From Alphaproteobacteria bacterium (GTDB lineage Bacteria > Pseudomonadota > Alphaproteobacteria > SMXS01): DNA of 55,531 nucleotides. The stretch's first letter is position 1. Every line of letters starts with the position of its first letter. The translations under genes were made by a program, and so were the position numbers. Shown piece after piece: positions 1-8,891 of the stretch. The stretch is taken from NCBI GenBank assembly GCA_016124315.1, contig WGNW01000085.1:1-55531 (forward strand), written 5' to 3'. A model generated the notes under the pieces. That model saw nothing but the letters and a program-made list of their open reading frames with translations. It made no database searches and was not told the origin of the DNA.

Positions 1-1119
1 AACTACGGCCACAACCACCCGGCCATGAAACGCGCGGTGATCGAGTACATCGCCACCAACGGCATCACCCACAGCCTCGACAAGTTCACGGTGGCCAAGC
101 GCCGCTTCCTGGAGACCTTCCGGGACGTGGTGCTGAAGCCGCGGGGCATGAGCTACAAGCTCCAGTTCCCCGGCCCGACCGGCACCAACGCCGTCGAGGC
201 GGCGCTGAAGCTGGCGCGCAAGGTGACCGGCCGGCAGTTGGTGATCAGCTTCACCAATGCCTTCCACGGCATGACCCTCGGGTCGCTGGCGGTCACCGGC
301 AACGGCTTCAAGCGCGGCGGCGCCGGCGTCACCCTGACCGACGCGGTCAGCATGCCGTTCAACGGTTATCTGGGCGACGACGGCGACTCCCTCGCCATCC
401 TGCGCGCCTACCTCACCGACCGGGGCAGCGGCATGGACCTGCCGGCGGCCGTCATCGTCGAGACGGTGCAGGCCGAGGGCGGCATCAACGTCGCCAGCCG
501 GGAGTGGCTGGAGGGCCTCCAGGCCATCTGCCGCGAGTTCGATATCCTGCTGATCATCGACGACGTGCAGGCCGGCTGCGGCCGCACCGGCCCGTTCTTC
601 AGCTTCGAGGGCATGGATGTCTCGCCCGACCTGATCTGCCTGTCCAAGTCGCTGGGCGGCATGGGCCTGCCGATGGCGCTCACGCTGATCAAGCCCGAGC
701 ACGACGTCTGGGAGCCCGGCGAGCACAACGGCACGTTCCGCGGCAACAACTTGGCCTTCGTGGCTGCCGCGGAAGCCCTCGATACGTTCTGGCGCGACGA
801 CGCCTTCGAGAACGAGGTGAAGGCCAAGGCGGCGCTGATGAACCGGCGCCTCAACGAAATCCGCAGGGAATTCTCCAGCCTGTTCGTCGAGGTGCGCGGT
901 CGCGGCCTGATCCAGGGGATCGAATGCCGCGACCCGGCGATGGCATCGCCCATCTGCGCCGAGGCGTTCTCGAGCCGCATGCTGATGGAGACGTCGGGCA
1001 TCAACGGCGAGGTGATCAAGTGCCTGCCGCCGCTGGTGATCACCGAGGACGAGATCGAGGAAGGCATGAAGATCCTGCGCCAGAGCATTTCGCGCTCCCT
1101 TCCCAAGGCCGCCGCCTGA
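1..1119 (+). CDS. ectB: Diaminobutyrate--2-oxoglutarate transaminase EctB (5' end outside window)
   Basis: PLP-dependent class III aminotransferase that converts L-aspartate-beta-semialdehyde to L-2,4-diaminobutyrate, the first committed step of ectoine synthesis in the cytoplasm. The frame is open from base 1 (reading NYGHNHPAMK), so the true start lies upstream and about 50 N-terminal residues of a usual ~420 are missing. The PLP lysine sits in LICLSKSLGG (Lys codon 646-648), preceded by the IIDDVQAGCGRTG segment that holds the cofactor-binding Asp. The EctB-typical stretch GEHNGTFRGNN is present. ectD follows after 163 bp with no ectC between, which is unusual. Family assignment is confident; that the organism makes ectoine is inferred, because ectA and ectC are not visible. 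Confidence 0.93.
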   Translation, partial: NYGHNHPAMKRAVIEYIATNGITHSLDKFTVAKRRFLETFRDVVLKPRGMSYKLQFPGPTGTNAVEAALKLARKVTGRQLVISFTNAFHGMTLGSLAVTGNGFKRGGAGVTLTDAVSMPFNGYLGDDGDSLAILRAYLTDRGSGMDLPAAVIVETVQAEGGINVASREWLEGLQAICREFDILLIIDDVQAGCGRTGPFFSFEGMDVSPDLICLSKSLGGMGLPMALTLIKPEHDVWEPGEHNGTFRGNNLAFVAAAEALDTFWRDDAFENEVKAKAALMNRRLNEIRREFSSLFVEVRGRGLIQGIECRDPAMASPICAEAFSSRMLMETSGINGEVIKCLPPLVITEDEIEEGMKILRQSISRSLPKAAA

Positions 1120-1167
1120 GAACGGGTACGCCGTTGCTCTTCCCGATCACAGCCGCCGCCGGGGAAC

Positions 1168-1189
1168 GGAACGGGCTCCGGCCCGTTCC
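1168..1189 (+). terminator. Stem-loop between ectB and ectD
   Basis: A perfect 9-bp inverted repeat (GGAACGGGC / GCCCGTTCC) with a 4-base loop lies 49 bp after the ectB stop. No T-run follows, so it may be a processing or attenuating hairpin, or a factor-assisted terminator, rather than a strong intrinsic terminator. Confidence 0.35.
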
Positions 1190-1282
1190 CCGGGGTGCCC
1201 CGAGCCGGCACAGCAATCCACCAAACCGGCGTCCTTCCTCTTGCAGCCGGGAGGGTCGCGCCGGGTCTGCCTGAGGTGACGT

Positions 1283-2185
1283 ATGACTCAACACGATCCT
1301 TATCCTTCGAGACGCGATAACCGTCCGGCGGTCCTGGAGCGCCGCGAGCCCGTCCTGCACGCCGGCGCGGACGCGGCGGGGCCGCTCAGCCGGGACCAGC
1401 TCGAACGCTTCGAGCGGGACGGCTTCCTGGTGGTGGAGAACGTGCTCACCGAGGGCGAGGTCGCCGCGCTGATCGACGAGCTGGAACTGTTGCGCGCCTC
1501 GTTCGAGGGCCGCGAGGATCCGGTGGCCATCGCCGAGCCGGAGAGCGGCGAGTTGCGCTCGGTGTTCATGGTGCACCAGATCAACCAGGCCTACCGGCGG
1601 CTGGCCCATCATCCCAACATCATGGACGTGGCCCGCCAGATCCTGGCCGACGAGGTGTACATCCACCAGTCGCGCATCAACCTGAAGCCCGGCTTCAAGG
1701 GCAAGGAATTCTACTGGCACTCGGATTTCGAGACCTGGCACGTCGAGGACGGGATGCCGGCCATGCGGGCCGTCAGCGCCACGCTGCCGCTCACCGAGAA
1801 CACCCACTACAACGGGCCGCTGATGCTGGTCCCCGGCTCTCACCGCCGCTTCGTTTCCTGCATCGGCGAGACGCCGGAGGACAATTACAAGCGCTCGCTG
1901 CGCAAGCAGGAGACCGGCACCCCCGACAACGAGACCCTGAAGGCGCTGGTGGACGCGGGCGGCATCGAGGCGCCGCTGGTGCAGCCGGGCTCCATGCTGC
2001 TGTTCGACTGCAACACCATGCACGGCTCGGCCAGCAACATCACGCCGTTCCCGCGCAGCAACGTGTTCTTCGTCTACAATGCGGTGTCGAACCAGGTGAC
2101 GAGCCCATTCGGCGGACGCCGGCCCCGGCCCGAGTTCGTCGCCACCCGGGAGACGATGTCGCCGCTCGACCCGCGGAGCCGCTGA
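1283..2185 (+). CDS. ectD: Ectoine 5-hydroxylase EctD
   Basis: Non-haem Fe(II)/2-oxoglutarate dioxygenase of the PhyH superfamily that converts ectoine to 5-hydroxyectoine. At 300 aa it has the normal family length. The EctD signature WHSDFETWHVEDGMP is intact, giving iron ligands His146, Asp148 and, in CNTMHGSASN, His247, the same spacing as in characterised EctD proteins. The N-terminus (MTQHDPYPSR) resembles the common EctD start, and GAGGTG lies 4 bases upstream of the ATG. It follows ectB on the same strand and may share its transcript, although a hairpin sits between them. Hydroxyectoine protects against salt, heat and desiccation. Confidence 0.95.
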   Translation: MTQHDPYPSRRDNRPAVLERREPVLHAGADAAGPLSRDQLERFERDGFLVVENVLTEGEVAALIDELELLRASFEGREDPVAIAEPESGELRSVFMVHQINQAYRRLAHHPNIMDVARQILADEVYIHQSRINLKPGFKGKEFYWHSDFETWHVEDGMPAMRAVSATLPLTENTHYNGPLMLVPGSHRRFVSCIGETPEDNYKRSLRKQETGTPDNETLKALVDAGGIEAPLVQPGSMLLFDCNTMHGSASNITPFPRSNVFFVYNAVSNQVTSPFGGRRPRPEFVATRETMSPLDPRSR

Positions 2186-2266
2186 GCGGCGCCTCCACGG
2201 GTGGCTGGCGCCAGCTCCCGCTTTGGCGCTATTGTCGCCGCCGGTTGCAACCAGGGGGAGGGCACC

Positions 2267-2896
2267 GTGACCAGGCGGCTCGACGGACTGACGCTGTTCA
2301 ACAATCCGCGCGGCTCGAATCCCAAGCGGGTGCGCATGTACCTGGCGGAAAAGGGACTGGATATCCCGCTGCGGAACGTGGACTTCGGCGCCCTGGAGCA
2401 CCGGACCGAGGAATTCCGGGCGATCAATCCCATGGCCACGCTGCCGGTGCTGCGGCTCGAGGATGGCAGCTATCTCAGCGAGTCCTATGCCATCTGCCGC
2501 TACCTCGAGGAGCTCTATCCCGAGCCGCCCCTGTTCGGCACCACGCCGAAGGAGCGCGCGGTGATCGAGATGTGGAACCGGCGCATCGAGCTGGACGTCG
2601 CCGTCTACGCCACCAGCTTCGTCAAGCACCAGAGCCCGTTCTTCGCGGGCACGCTGACCCAGGTGCCCGACTATGTCGAGGCGTGCCGCATCGACGCCAT
2701 GAAGAAGTTCGACTGGCTGGACGAGGAACTGGCGACCCGCGACTACCTGGCGGGCGACGCCTTCACCGTGGTCGACATCAGCGCCTATTGCCGGCTCGAG
2801 ACGGGAAAGTCCGCCGGCCTGTTCTTCGCCGACCGGCACGAGAACCTGCTGCGCTGGTGGGCGCGGATCGAGGCGCGGCCCAGCGCCGCGGCGTAA
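2267..2896 (+). CDS. Glutathione S-transferase family protein
   Basis: Two-domain GST of 209 aa. An N-terminal thioredoxin-like domain (TLFNNPRGSNPKRVRMYLAE, then NPMATLPVL and ESYAICRYLEE, the usual cis-Pro and glutathione gamma-Glu-binding region) is followed by an all-helical C-terminal domain with the conserved DYLAGDAFTVVDISAY capping box. The start chosen is the GTG at 2267, because GGGGGAGG lies just upstream and the thioredoxin fold begins immediately after it; an in-frame ATG at 2201 would add 22 residues of poor quality. Substrate unknown. It is co-directional with ectBD but probably not part of that pathway. Confidence 0.85.
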   Translation: MTRRLDGLTLFNNPRGSNPKRVRMYLAEKGLDIPLRNVDFGALEHRTEEFRAINPMATLPVLRLEDGSYLSESYAICRYLEELYPEPPLFGTTPKERAVIEMWNRRIELDVAVYATSFVKHQSPFFAGTLTQVPDYVEACRIDAMKKFDWLDEELATRDYLAGDAFTVVDISAYCRLETGKSAGLFFADRHENLLRWWARIEARPSAAA

Positions 2897-2900
2897 GGCC

Positions 2901-3386
2901 TCACTGCGCGGCGGGCGGCGGGTTCATGTCGTAGGCTTGGACGAACGGCTCGGTCACCGTGCGGCAGTACTTGAAATCCTTCTTCACCAGCGAGTCTCCG
3001 CCGAAGCCCTGGCCGCCGCCCCGCTCCGCGTATTGGGCCATTAGGCCCTCCAGGTCGTCCATCACGCCGTTGGCGACGGCGGTCGGATCGTCGCCCGGCT
3101 GCATGCGGAACTTGGCGGCGATGGCGGCCATCTTCATGGCGGTGGCCTGCACCTGCTCGGCCTTCTCCGGCGTGAGGTCGGTGCCGGCCGCCTTGAGCGA
3201 GGTCATGTAGAGCGCGCCGCACCGGACCAGCGGATAGGAATGGTCCATCTCGCCGTGGCCGCGGGAGTCCACATAGTCCTGGAGCGGCTCGAGGCTTCCG
3301 GCCCAGGCCGCCGAAGCGGCCAGCGCGAGGGCCGCCGCGAGCAGTCCCGTCCGCACGGCGATGCGTGATTGTCCCGGTGATCCCAT
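2901..3386 (-). CDS. Exported hypothetical protein
   Basis: A 161-aa protein with a clear Sec signal peptide: a basic start (SRIAVRTG), an Ala/Leu core and a cleavage site after about residue 29 (AWA-GS). The mature part is mainly helical, with two cysteines (VRCGALY and KYCRTV) that could form a disulphide, and ends in a Pro/Ala tail. The start at 3386 was chosen because it places the signal peptide at the N-terminus; an upstream in-frame ATG at 3500 gives an implausible arginine/proline-rich extension. It converges on the GST gene with only 4 bp between the stops. Function not recognised. Confidence 0.7.
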   Translation of the reverse strand: MGSPGQSRIAVRTGLLAAALALAASAAWAGSLEPLQDYVDSRGHGEMDHSYPLVRCGALYMTSLKAAGTDLTPEKAEQVQATAMKMAAIAAKFRMQPGDDPTAVANGVMDDLEGLMAQYAERGGGQGFGGDSLVKKDFKYCRTVTEPFVQAYDMNPPPAAQ

Positions 3387-3544
3387 CGGCGGTGAAGGTA
3401 GGCGGCTGACCGGCCGGCCGCAAGGCCGCCCGGCGCACGGGAATCCAGCGACGGCGCCGAAACAGGTGGACGGCCGCCACCCGCCCATGTCACATTGCAC
3501 CCGTTTTCCGGGGGGAAAACCAGAAGATCAGGCTGCGGGAGCGC

Positions 3545-4690
3545 ATGTCCACCATACGGATTGACCCCGACCGGGAAGCACGACGTCTTGCCGCGCTGCG
3601 GCGCTACGACATCCTCGATACCGCTCCGGACAAGACACTCGACCGCCTGACGGCGCTTGCCGCCCGCCGCTTCGGCGCGCCCATGGCGGTCATCAGCCTG
3701 GTCGACGAGAGCCGCGTCTGGTTCAAGTCCCGTCATGGGCTGGCCCTGGAGCAGATCGAGCGGACGCCCGGACTGTGCGCCTCGGCGATCGAGGCGGGCG
3801 GCCCGTGGGTGCTGACGGACGCACGCAGCGATCCCCGATCGCTGGCCCACCCGCTGGTGGCTGGCGAGTTCGGCCTGCGGTTCTATGCCGGCGTGCCGCT
3901 GAGCACGGACGACGGTCACGCGCTGGGCATGCTGTGCGTCATCGATCGCGAGCCGCGCGAGCCCGATCCGGAGGCGATGGACGATCTGGCCGACCTGGCC
4001 ACCGTGATCATGGGGCACATGGAGTTGCAGCTGTCGGCCCGCCGGGCCGCGGCGGAGCTTTCCGGGGCGGTGGCGGAGAGGCAGGCGGCCATCGAACGCT
4101 ACGAGACTCTGCGGCAGGAAACCGACCACCGGGTGATGAACAGCCTGCAGCTGGTCGCCGGCCTGCTGAAGCTGCAGGGCCGCGAGGCCAGCTCGGCCGA
4201 GGCGTCTTCCGCCCTCGAGCTCGCCGCCAGCCGCATCATCAGCGTCGCGCGGGTGCACCGGCACCTCTACACCAGCCGGTCCGGCGACGTGGTGGATTGC
4301 CGGGACTATCTCGGCCGGCTGTGCGCCAACCTGGACCACAGCCTCGGCAACGCCGGCTCGCTCAGCCTCACCGTGCAGGCGCCCCACCTGGCGCTGCCCG
4401 TGGCGCGCATGGTGCCTCTCGGGCTGATCGTCAACGAGTTCGTCACCAACGCCGTCAAGAACGGCGGGCGCACGGTCTCCATCAGCCTCGGCAGCGCCGG
4501 CGAGGACGCGCTCGAGCTGTCCGTTGCCGACGACGGGCCGGGCCTGCCGGCGGAATTCGGGCTGCCGCCCTCGCTGGGCCTGGGCATGAAGGTGGTCGAC
4601 GCCCTGGTGCGCCAGCTCGGCGGGCAGCTGGCCTTCGGCCGCGACGATCTGCTGGGCGGGGCGCGCCTCTCGGTGATCTTCCAACCCTGA
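3545..4690 (+). CDS. GAF-domain sensor histidine kinase (HisKA_2/HWE type)
   Basis: A 381-aa soluble sensor kinase with no membrane segment. Residues ~10-165 form a GAF domain (EARRLAALRRYDILDTAPD, the usual entry motif). A short helical linker leads to the HisKA_2 box ETDHRVMNSLQLVAGLL, with His195 as likely phosphoacceptor. A HATPase_c domain follows with the N box (GLIVNEFVTNAVKN) and G boxes (DDGPGLP, LGLGMKVV). Kinases of this class in alphaproteobacteria often feed light, redox or general stress signalling. No response regulator is adjacent, so the partner is unknown. A GGGAG Shine-Dalgarno precedes the ATG. Confidence 0.88.
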   Translation: MSTIRIDPDREARRLAALRRYDILDTAPDKTLDRLTALAARRFGAPMAVISLVDESRVWFKSRHGLALEQIERTPGLCASAIEAGGPWVLTDARSDPRSLAHPLVAGEFGLRFYAGVPLSTDDGHALGMLCVIDREPREPDPEAMDDLADLATVIMGHMELQLSARRAAAELSGAVAERQAAIERYETLRQETDHRVMNSLQLVAGLLKLQGREASSAEASSALELAASRIISVARVHRHLYTSRSGDVVDCRDYLGRLCANLDHSLGNAGSLSLTVQAPHLALPVARMVPLGLIVNEFVTNAVKNGGRTVSISLGSAGEDALELSVADDGPGLPAEFGLPPSLGLGMKVVDALVRQLGGQLAFGRDDLLGGARLSVIFQP

Positions 4691-4778
4691 TCCTCGGCCT
4701 CCCGCGCGATCACGCCGTTGTGGTGCGCCGCAGCGGTTTCGAATAGCATCGACGCGGGCCGCCAAGGCGAGGGGGAAA

Positions 4779-6710
4779 ATGCGCATGGAAGCGATCAGCC
4801 TGATCGAGGAGCTGCTGCTCCTCACGCTCGAGGATCCGGGGGGCGAGTTCGACAACGTCCCGGACGTCTACCTGACCTGCGGCGTCGCCGGCGGCGCGCT
4901 CATGGACCTGGCGCTCAGGGGCCGGATCGATTCCGACCTGCGGGAGCTGTGGGTGGCCGATGCCACGCCCACCGGCGATCCCATCCTGGACAGCGTGCTC
5001 GCCGAGGTGGCCGCCGAGCCGCAGCGGCTGGACGCCAGGGCCTGGATCGCCCGCCTGTCGCCCCGCGCCATGGCGATGCGCGACGCCGCCCTGGCGCGGC
5101 TGTGCGAGCGGGGCATCCTGCGCCGGGACGACCAGCGCTTCCTGTGGGTGATGCATGATCGGCGCTATCCGGTGGTCGCCGGCCATGAGCGGCCGGAAGC
5201 CAAGCGGCGGATCCTGGCGCTGCTGTTCAACGACGAGATTCCCGATCCGGCGGACGTGGCCCTCGTCGGCCTGGCCCAGGCCTGCTTCGTCTTCGAGCGC
5301 ATTTTCACGCCTGCCCAGCTCCGCGAGGTCCGGCCGCGCATCGAGCAGCTCAGCCGGCTCGACCTGATCGGCGGCGAGATCGCCCGCACCGCCCACGAGC
5401 TCAACCTTCGGATCAAGGAATCCGAGCGGCGGACGGTGATCGCCGGCCTCGCCGGCAACGTGATGGAGTGGTACGATTTCGGCGTGTACGGCTTCTTCGC
5501 GGCCGCCATCGGCCACCAGTTCTTTCCCGCCGACAACCCGACCACCTCGCTGCTCGCCTCGTTCGGCGTATTCGCCGTCGGCTTCATCGCCCGGCCGCTG
5601 GGCGGCCTGGTGTTCGGCCACATCGGCGATCGCATGGGGCGGCGCACCGCGGTCATCGCCTCGGTACTGATGATGATCGTGCCGACCCTGCTGATGGGCC
5701 TGCTGCCGACCCACGACCAGATCGGTCTCGCCGCGCCCATCGTGCTGGTGGCACTGCGCCTCTTCCAGGGCCTCGCCGTCGGTGGCGAGTACACCACCTC
5801 CATGGTGCTGCTGGTCGAGGAGGCTCAGCCGAGCCGGCGCGGCCGGGTCGGCAGTTACGCGCCGTTCGGGGCGATTTGCGGCCTGTTGCTGGGCTCCGCC
5901 GTGGGCGCCGGCATCACCAGCGCCCTGTCGCCCGAGATGTCGGCGTCGTGGGGCTGGCGGGCGGCGTTCCTCACCGGCGTGCTGATCGGCCTCGCGGTGT
6001 TCATCGCCCGCAGCCGGCTGCCCAAGGAGACCGAGGTGAAGACGGTCAGCCGCCAGACCTCGCCAATCCGCGACGCCTTCAAGACCCAGTGGCGCACCAT
6101 CCTCAAGGTGATCGGCTTCAACCTGGTCAACGGCATCGGCTTCTACCTGTGCTTCGTCTACCTCACCACCTGGCTGATGCAGACCCACGGCATCTCGGAA
6201 TCCCAGGCGCTGCTGCAGAACAGCGTCGCTCTGCTGGCCCTGCTGGCCGCGACGCTGGTGGCCGGCTACCTGTCCGACGTGATCGGCCGCAAGCCCATGC
6301 TGATCATCGGCACCGGACTGATGACGGTGCTGGCGTGGCCGCTGTTCTGGCTGGTCAGCCAGCATTCGATCGCCGCGATGATTGCGGGCGAGGTCGGCTT
6401 CGCCATCGTGCTGTCGTTCTTCTTCGGCGCCTGCCCGGCCTTCATGGTCGAGGCGTTCCCCAAGCATGTGCGCTGCTCGGGCCTGTCGGTGGGGTACAAC
6501 CTGGCGCTGTCGATCTTCGGCGGCACGGTGCCCATGGTGGCCGTGTTCCTGATCGCCGCCACCGGCGACATCCTGTCGCCGTCCTGGTACCTGGCCCTCG
6601 CGGGCGCCATCTCCCTCGTCATGACCATCGCGATCACCGCCCACCGGGAGACCGAAACCGAAGGCGGGCTGCAGGCGGTCGCGCCGGTGAGCGCGAGCTC
6701 ACCCGCCTGA
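4779..6710 (+). CDS. GPP34 (GOLPH3-like) domain fused to an MHS-family MFS transporter
   Basis: A 643-aa two-part protein. Residues 1 to ~210 look like a GPP34 domain: ISLIEELLLLTLEDPGG opening, GVAGGALMDLALRGRI, a central RGIL strand and an arginine-rich helical tail. In eukaryotes this family (GOLPH3/Vps74) binds PI4P on Golgi membranes; bacterial members are poorly understood. From about residue 217 the protein is an MFS permease of the metabolite:H+ symporter (MHS, ProP/KgtP-like) subfamily, with the signature GNVMEWYDFGVYGFFAAA, the loop motif GHIGDRMGRR and the repeat motif SDVIGRKPML; hydrophobicity fits about 12 membrane helices. The join is in one uninterrupted frame. A GAGGGGG ribosome site suggests a start at ATG 4779 or, with better spacing, 4785. 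Substrate unknown; an osmolyte or organic acid is plausible by family. Confidence 0.85.
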   Translation: MRMEAISLIEELLLLTLEDPGGEFDNVPDVYLTCGVAGGALMDLALRGRIDSDLRELWVADATPTGDPILDSVLAEVAAEPQRLDARAWIARLSPRAMAMRDAALARLCERGILRRDDQRFLWVMHDRRYPVVAGHERPEAKRRILALLFNDEIPDPADVALVGLAQACFVFERIFTPAQLREVRPRIEQLSRLDLIGGEIARTAHELNLRIKESERRTVIAGLAGNVMEWYDFGVYGFFAAAIGHQFFPADNPTTSLLASFGVFAVGFIARPLGGLVFGHIGDRMGRRTAVIASVLMMIVPTLLMGLLPTHDQIGLAAPIVLVALRLFQGLAVGGEYTTSMVLLVEEAQPSRRGRVGSYAPFGAICGLLLGSAVGAGITSALSPEMSASWGWRAAFLTGVLIGLAVFIARSRLPKETEVKTVSRQTSPIRDAFKTQWRTILKVIGFNLVNGIGFYLCFVYLTTWLMQTHGISESQALLQNSVALLALLAATLVAGYLSDVIGRKPMLIIGTGLMTVLAWPLFWLVSQHSIAAMIAGEVGFAIVLSFFFGACPAFMVEAFPKHVRCSGLSVGYNLALSIFGGTVPMVAVFLIAATGDILSPSWYLALAGAISLVMTIAITAHRETETEGGLQAVAPVSASSPA

Positions 6711-7202
6711 GCGGTCCCTGATGGCACCCAGCCGGCGCACCAGTTCGGCGCCGGTAACCGGCTTGACGATCCAGCCCAGCGGCTCGGCCTTGCGGCCGCG
6801 CTCCACCGTGTGCTCGTCGCTGTAGGCGGTGACGAACACCGAGGGCACGCCGAAGCGGGCGCGGAGGTCGGTCGCCGCCTCCACCCCGTCGCCGCCCGAC
6901 AGCCGGATGTCCATCAAGGCGATGTCCGGCTGGGTCTCGCCGCAACGGCGGACGGCCTCCGCCGCCGTGGCGACCAGGCCCACCACGTCGTAGCCCGCCT
7001 CCTGCAGCGCCGCCTCGAACTCGATGCCGACCAGCCACTCGTCTTCCACGATCAGCACGCGCCAGGGGCGGGGGCTGGGACTGCGGCCGTCGGCGGGGCT
7101 GCGCACGCAGGCGGTCCGCCAGTCCACGGCGACGGCGATCGCCAGGAGTCTCGGCGGCGCTGGCCGGCGGTTCGGATCAACCCCTGTCGGGAATCCGGAC
7201 AT
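6699..7202 (-). CDS. Response regulator receiver-domain protein
   Basis: A 167-aa stand-alone CheY-like receiver. After a ~45-residue Arg/Pro-rich leader the domain starts at WRVLIVEDEW, with the acidic pair for Mg2+, phosphoacceptor Asp98 in ALMDIRLSGGDGV, the conserved Thr in VFVTAYSD and Lys in GWIVKPV. There is no output domain. It is the last gene of a three-gene operon, overlapping the upstream kinase gene by 26 bp; a GGGAGGA motif 10 bases upstream supports ATG 7202, though the true start could be internal. Its 3' end overlaps the convergent GPP34-MFS gene by 12 bp. Confidence 0.85.
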   Translation of the reverse strand: MSGFPTGVDPNRRPAPPRLLAIAVAVDWRTACVRSPADGRSPSPRPWRVLIVEDEWLVGIEFEAALQEAGYDVVGLVATAAEAVRRCGETQPDIALMDIRLSGGDGVEAATDLRARFGVPSVFVTAYSDEHTVERGRKAEPLGWIVKPVTGAELVRRLGAIRDRSGG

Positions 7203-8172
7203 GGATGACCGCTCCTCCCTCGTTGGCGATGTCGATGCGGGCGTCGAGCTGACGGCAAAGGCCGCGGACCAGCCCCAGTCCCGACGCGCGCCGGCCGGTC
7301 TCCGCTGCGGTGAAGCCCGGGCCGTCGTCGCGGACCGTCAGCTCCAGTCCCCCGTCGACCCGGCGCAACGTGGCCTCGATGACCGCGCCGCGGCCGGCGT
7401 GCCTGACGGCGTTGGACAACAGCTCGTTGAGGATCAACGCCAGCGGGAACGCCGAATCGTTCGGCACCCTCACGTCGTCCACCGCCACCAGGATGCGGGC
7501 GTCGTCGCCGGCGAGACGCTGGAACACCCGGACCATGGCGTGCAGCAGGTCGGGCGCGGCGATGCCCGAGTCCGCCTCGTTCATGTACATGAGCTGCTGG
7601 GCCTCGCAGATCGCCCGCAGCTTCAGCTCGAGCGCCTCGATCACCGCCTGCCGGCCGGGGTCGCCCTCTTCCCGGCGCGCCACGGCGAACAGGCCGAGCA
7701 TGATCTGCAGATGGTTCTTCACCCGGTGCTGCAACTCGCGGAACAGGGTTCGGTTCTCCGCCAGCGCGCTCTCGAGGCGGACCTGGGCCGCCCGGCGCCG
7801 CGCGATCTCCTGGTTGAGCTCGTTTACACGGCGCGACAGGATGGAGAACTCGTCCCGGCCGGAGTCCTCCAGCCGGATGGCGAAGCGCAGGTCGTCCGGA
7901 GTCCGGTGGGTGACGATGGCCCGGGCGCGGAGCTTGCGCACTTCGCCCGAGGCGATGCGCACGCCCAGCGTGCCGAGCACCGGCTCGCCGGTGCCGGACG
8001 CCCGGTGGAGGAAGGGCGCCAGCCCGTCCGGCGCGAAGGCCGTGTCGGCGGTTTCGGGCGCCGGCAGGCCGAACAGCGCGCCCGCCTGATCGTTCATGTC
8101 GAGGATGCGGCCCCGGCGGTCGAGCAGGATGAGAGGGTCCTGGAACAGCCGCGCGATCCGGTCCACGGTCAC
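7177..8172 (-). CDS. PAS-like sensor histidine kinase (HisKA_2 type)
   Basis: A 331-aa cytoplasmic kinase. Residues ~5-110 form a PAS-like domain ([27 protein letters not shown]). A coiled linker ([19 protein letters not shown]) leads to the HisKA_2 box [17 protein letters not shown], phosphoacceptor His149, then a HATPase_c domain with [13 protein letters not shown] and DDGPGF. The start is a GTG at 8172 whose bases overlap the TGA of the upstream gene (GTGA), a strong sign of translational coupling. It likely receives a signal from the upstream metal/redox-type domain protein and phosphorylates the downstream receiver. Confidence 0.88.
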   Translation of the reverse strand: MTVDRIARLFQDPLILLDRRGRILDMNDQAGALFGLPAPETADTAFAPDGLAPFLHRASGTGEPVLGTLGVRIASGEVRKLRARAIVTHRTPDDLRFAIRLEDSGRDEFSILSRRVNELNQEIARRRAAQVRLESALAENRTLFRELQHRVKNHLQIMLGLFAVARREEGDPGRQAVIEALELKLRAICEAQQLMYMNEADSGIAAPDLLHAMVRVFQRLAGDDARILVAVDDVRVPNDSAFPLALILNELLSNAVRHAGRGAVIEATLRRVDGGLELTVRDDGPGFTAAETGRRASGLGLVRGLCRQLDARIDIANEGGAVIHVRIPDRG

Positions 8173-8708
8173 TGGATTTCCAGCTCGTCCCGCCGGAAAT
8201 ATTCCCGTGCGCCGTCCGCTTCCGCCGCCGGCGCCAGGTGAACGGTCACGTGGCATCCCGGATCGCCCCGCGCGATGGATTCGCTGATCTGCACTCGCGC
8301 GTAGCCCAGGTTTTCGGCGGCGATGAAGCCGAAGACGTTGGAGGTCATCATGCACAGCGCCGGCCGGCCCTCGACGAACTCCCCGAACGGGCAGCGTCGG
8401 TTGCCAAAGACGATGCGGGTGTCGTCCTCCTCGGCGACGTAGAAATCGCCCTGGATGCGCCGCTTCAGGTCCACCAGCACGTCGGCGACCTGCTCCCGCG
8501 ACAGCCGCTCCACCTGCAGCGCCTTGCGATAGCGGCGGTCGAGCTGCTCGCCGACGCTGGCGCCGACCACGCTGATGTAGCCCGAGGCTTCTTCCAGGCC
8601 GACCACGTCCTGCAGCGTGCCGGACAGCTCGCGCAGCAGCGTCCGCAGGAAGCCGTCCCGTTCCAGGGCGACGTCCGTTTCCGCGGCCTTGAGGGCACTC
8701 CCGCTCAT
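8169..8708 (-). CDS. Methanogen output domain 1 (MetOD1)-like sensor protein
   Basis: A 179-aa protein. The N-terminal half is helical; the C-terminal half carries the pattern I associate with MetOD1: NRRCPFG, then [21 protein letters not shown], then GDPGCHV. These give three conserved-looking cysteines that could bind metal or haem, or act in redox sensing. It heads the operon with the kinase (GTGA overlap) and receiver, so a sensory input role is inferred. ATG 8708 is chosen; an in-frame ATG at 8744 adds 12 residues. The upstream region is AT-rich (8740-8760) and may hold the promoter. The family name is from memory of the motif and should be checked by profile search. Confidence 0.72.
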   Translation of the reverse strand: MSGSALKAAETDVALERDGFLRTLLRELSGTLQDVVGLEEASGYISVVGASVGEQLDRRYRKALQVERLSREQVADVLVDLKRRIQGDFYVAEEDDTRIVFGNRRCPFGEFVEGRPALCMMTSNVFGFIAAENLGYARVQISESIARGDPGCHVTVHLAPAAEADGAREYFRRDELEIQ

Positions 8709-8828
8709 GCTCCGGTCCCTTGCGGATTCTCGACGACAATTCAATAATATATCTGCCGGACCCTGGAATTCCTAGGGCGGCGGCCGCGTTTCCTGGCCCA
8801 AGCGCCCGGAATGGGCAGCAACCGGCGT

Positions 8829-8853
8829 GGAACCGGGAGGCTTAGGAGCGGTT
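8829..8853 (+). promoter_or_regulatory. Possible EcfG-type (general stress) promoter
   Basis: GGAAC, 17 bases, then GTT, resembling the GGAAC-N16/18-(C)GTT elements read by the alphaproteobacterial general stress sigma factor. It lies 39 bp before the start of the lipoprotein gene. Such short motifs occur by chance, so this is tentative. Confidence 0.3.
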
Positions 8854-8891
8854 GCTAGACGGAGGGGAGCAGAACCGGAAGGAAAGAGCTC

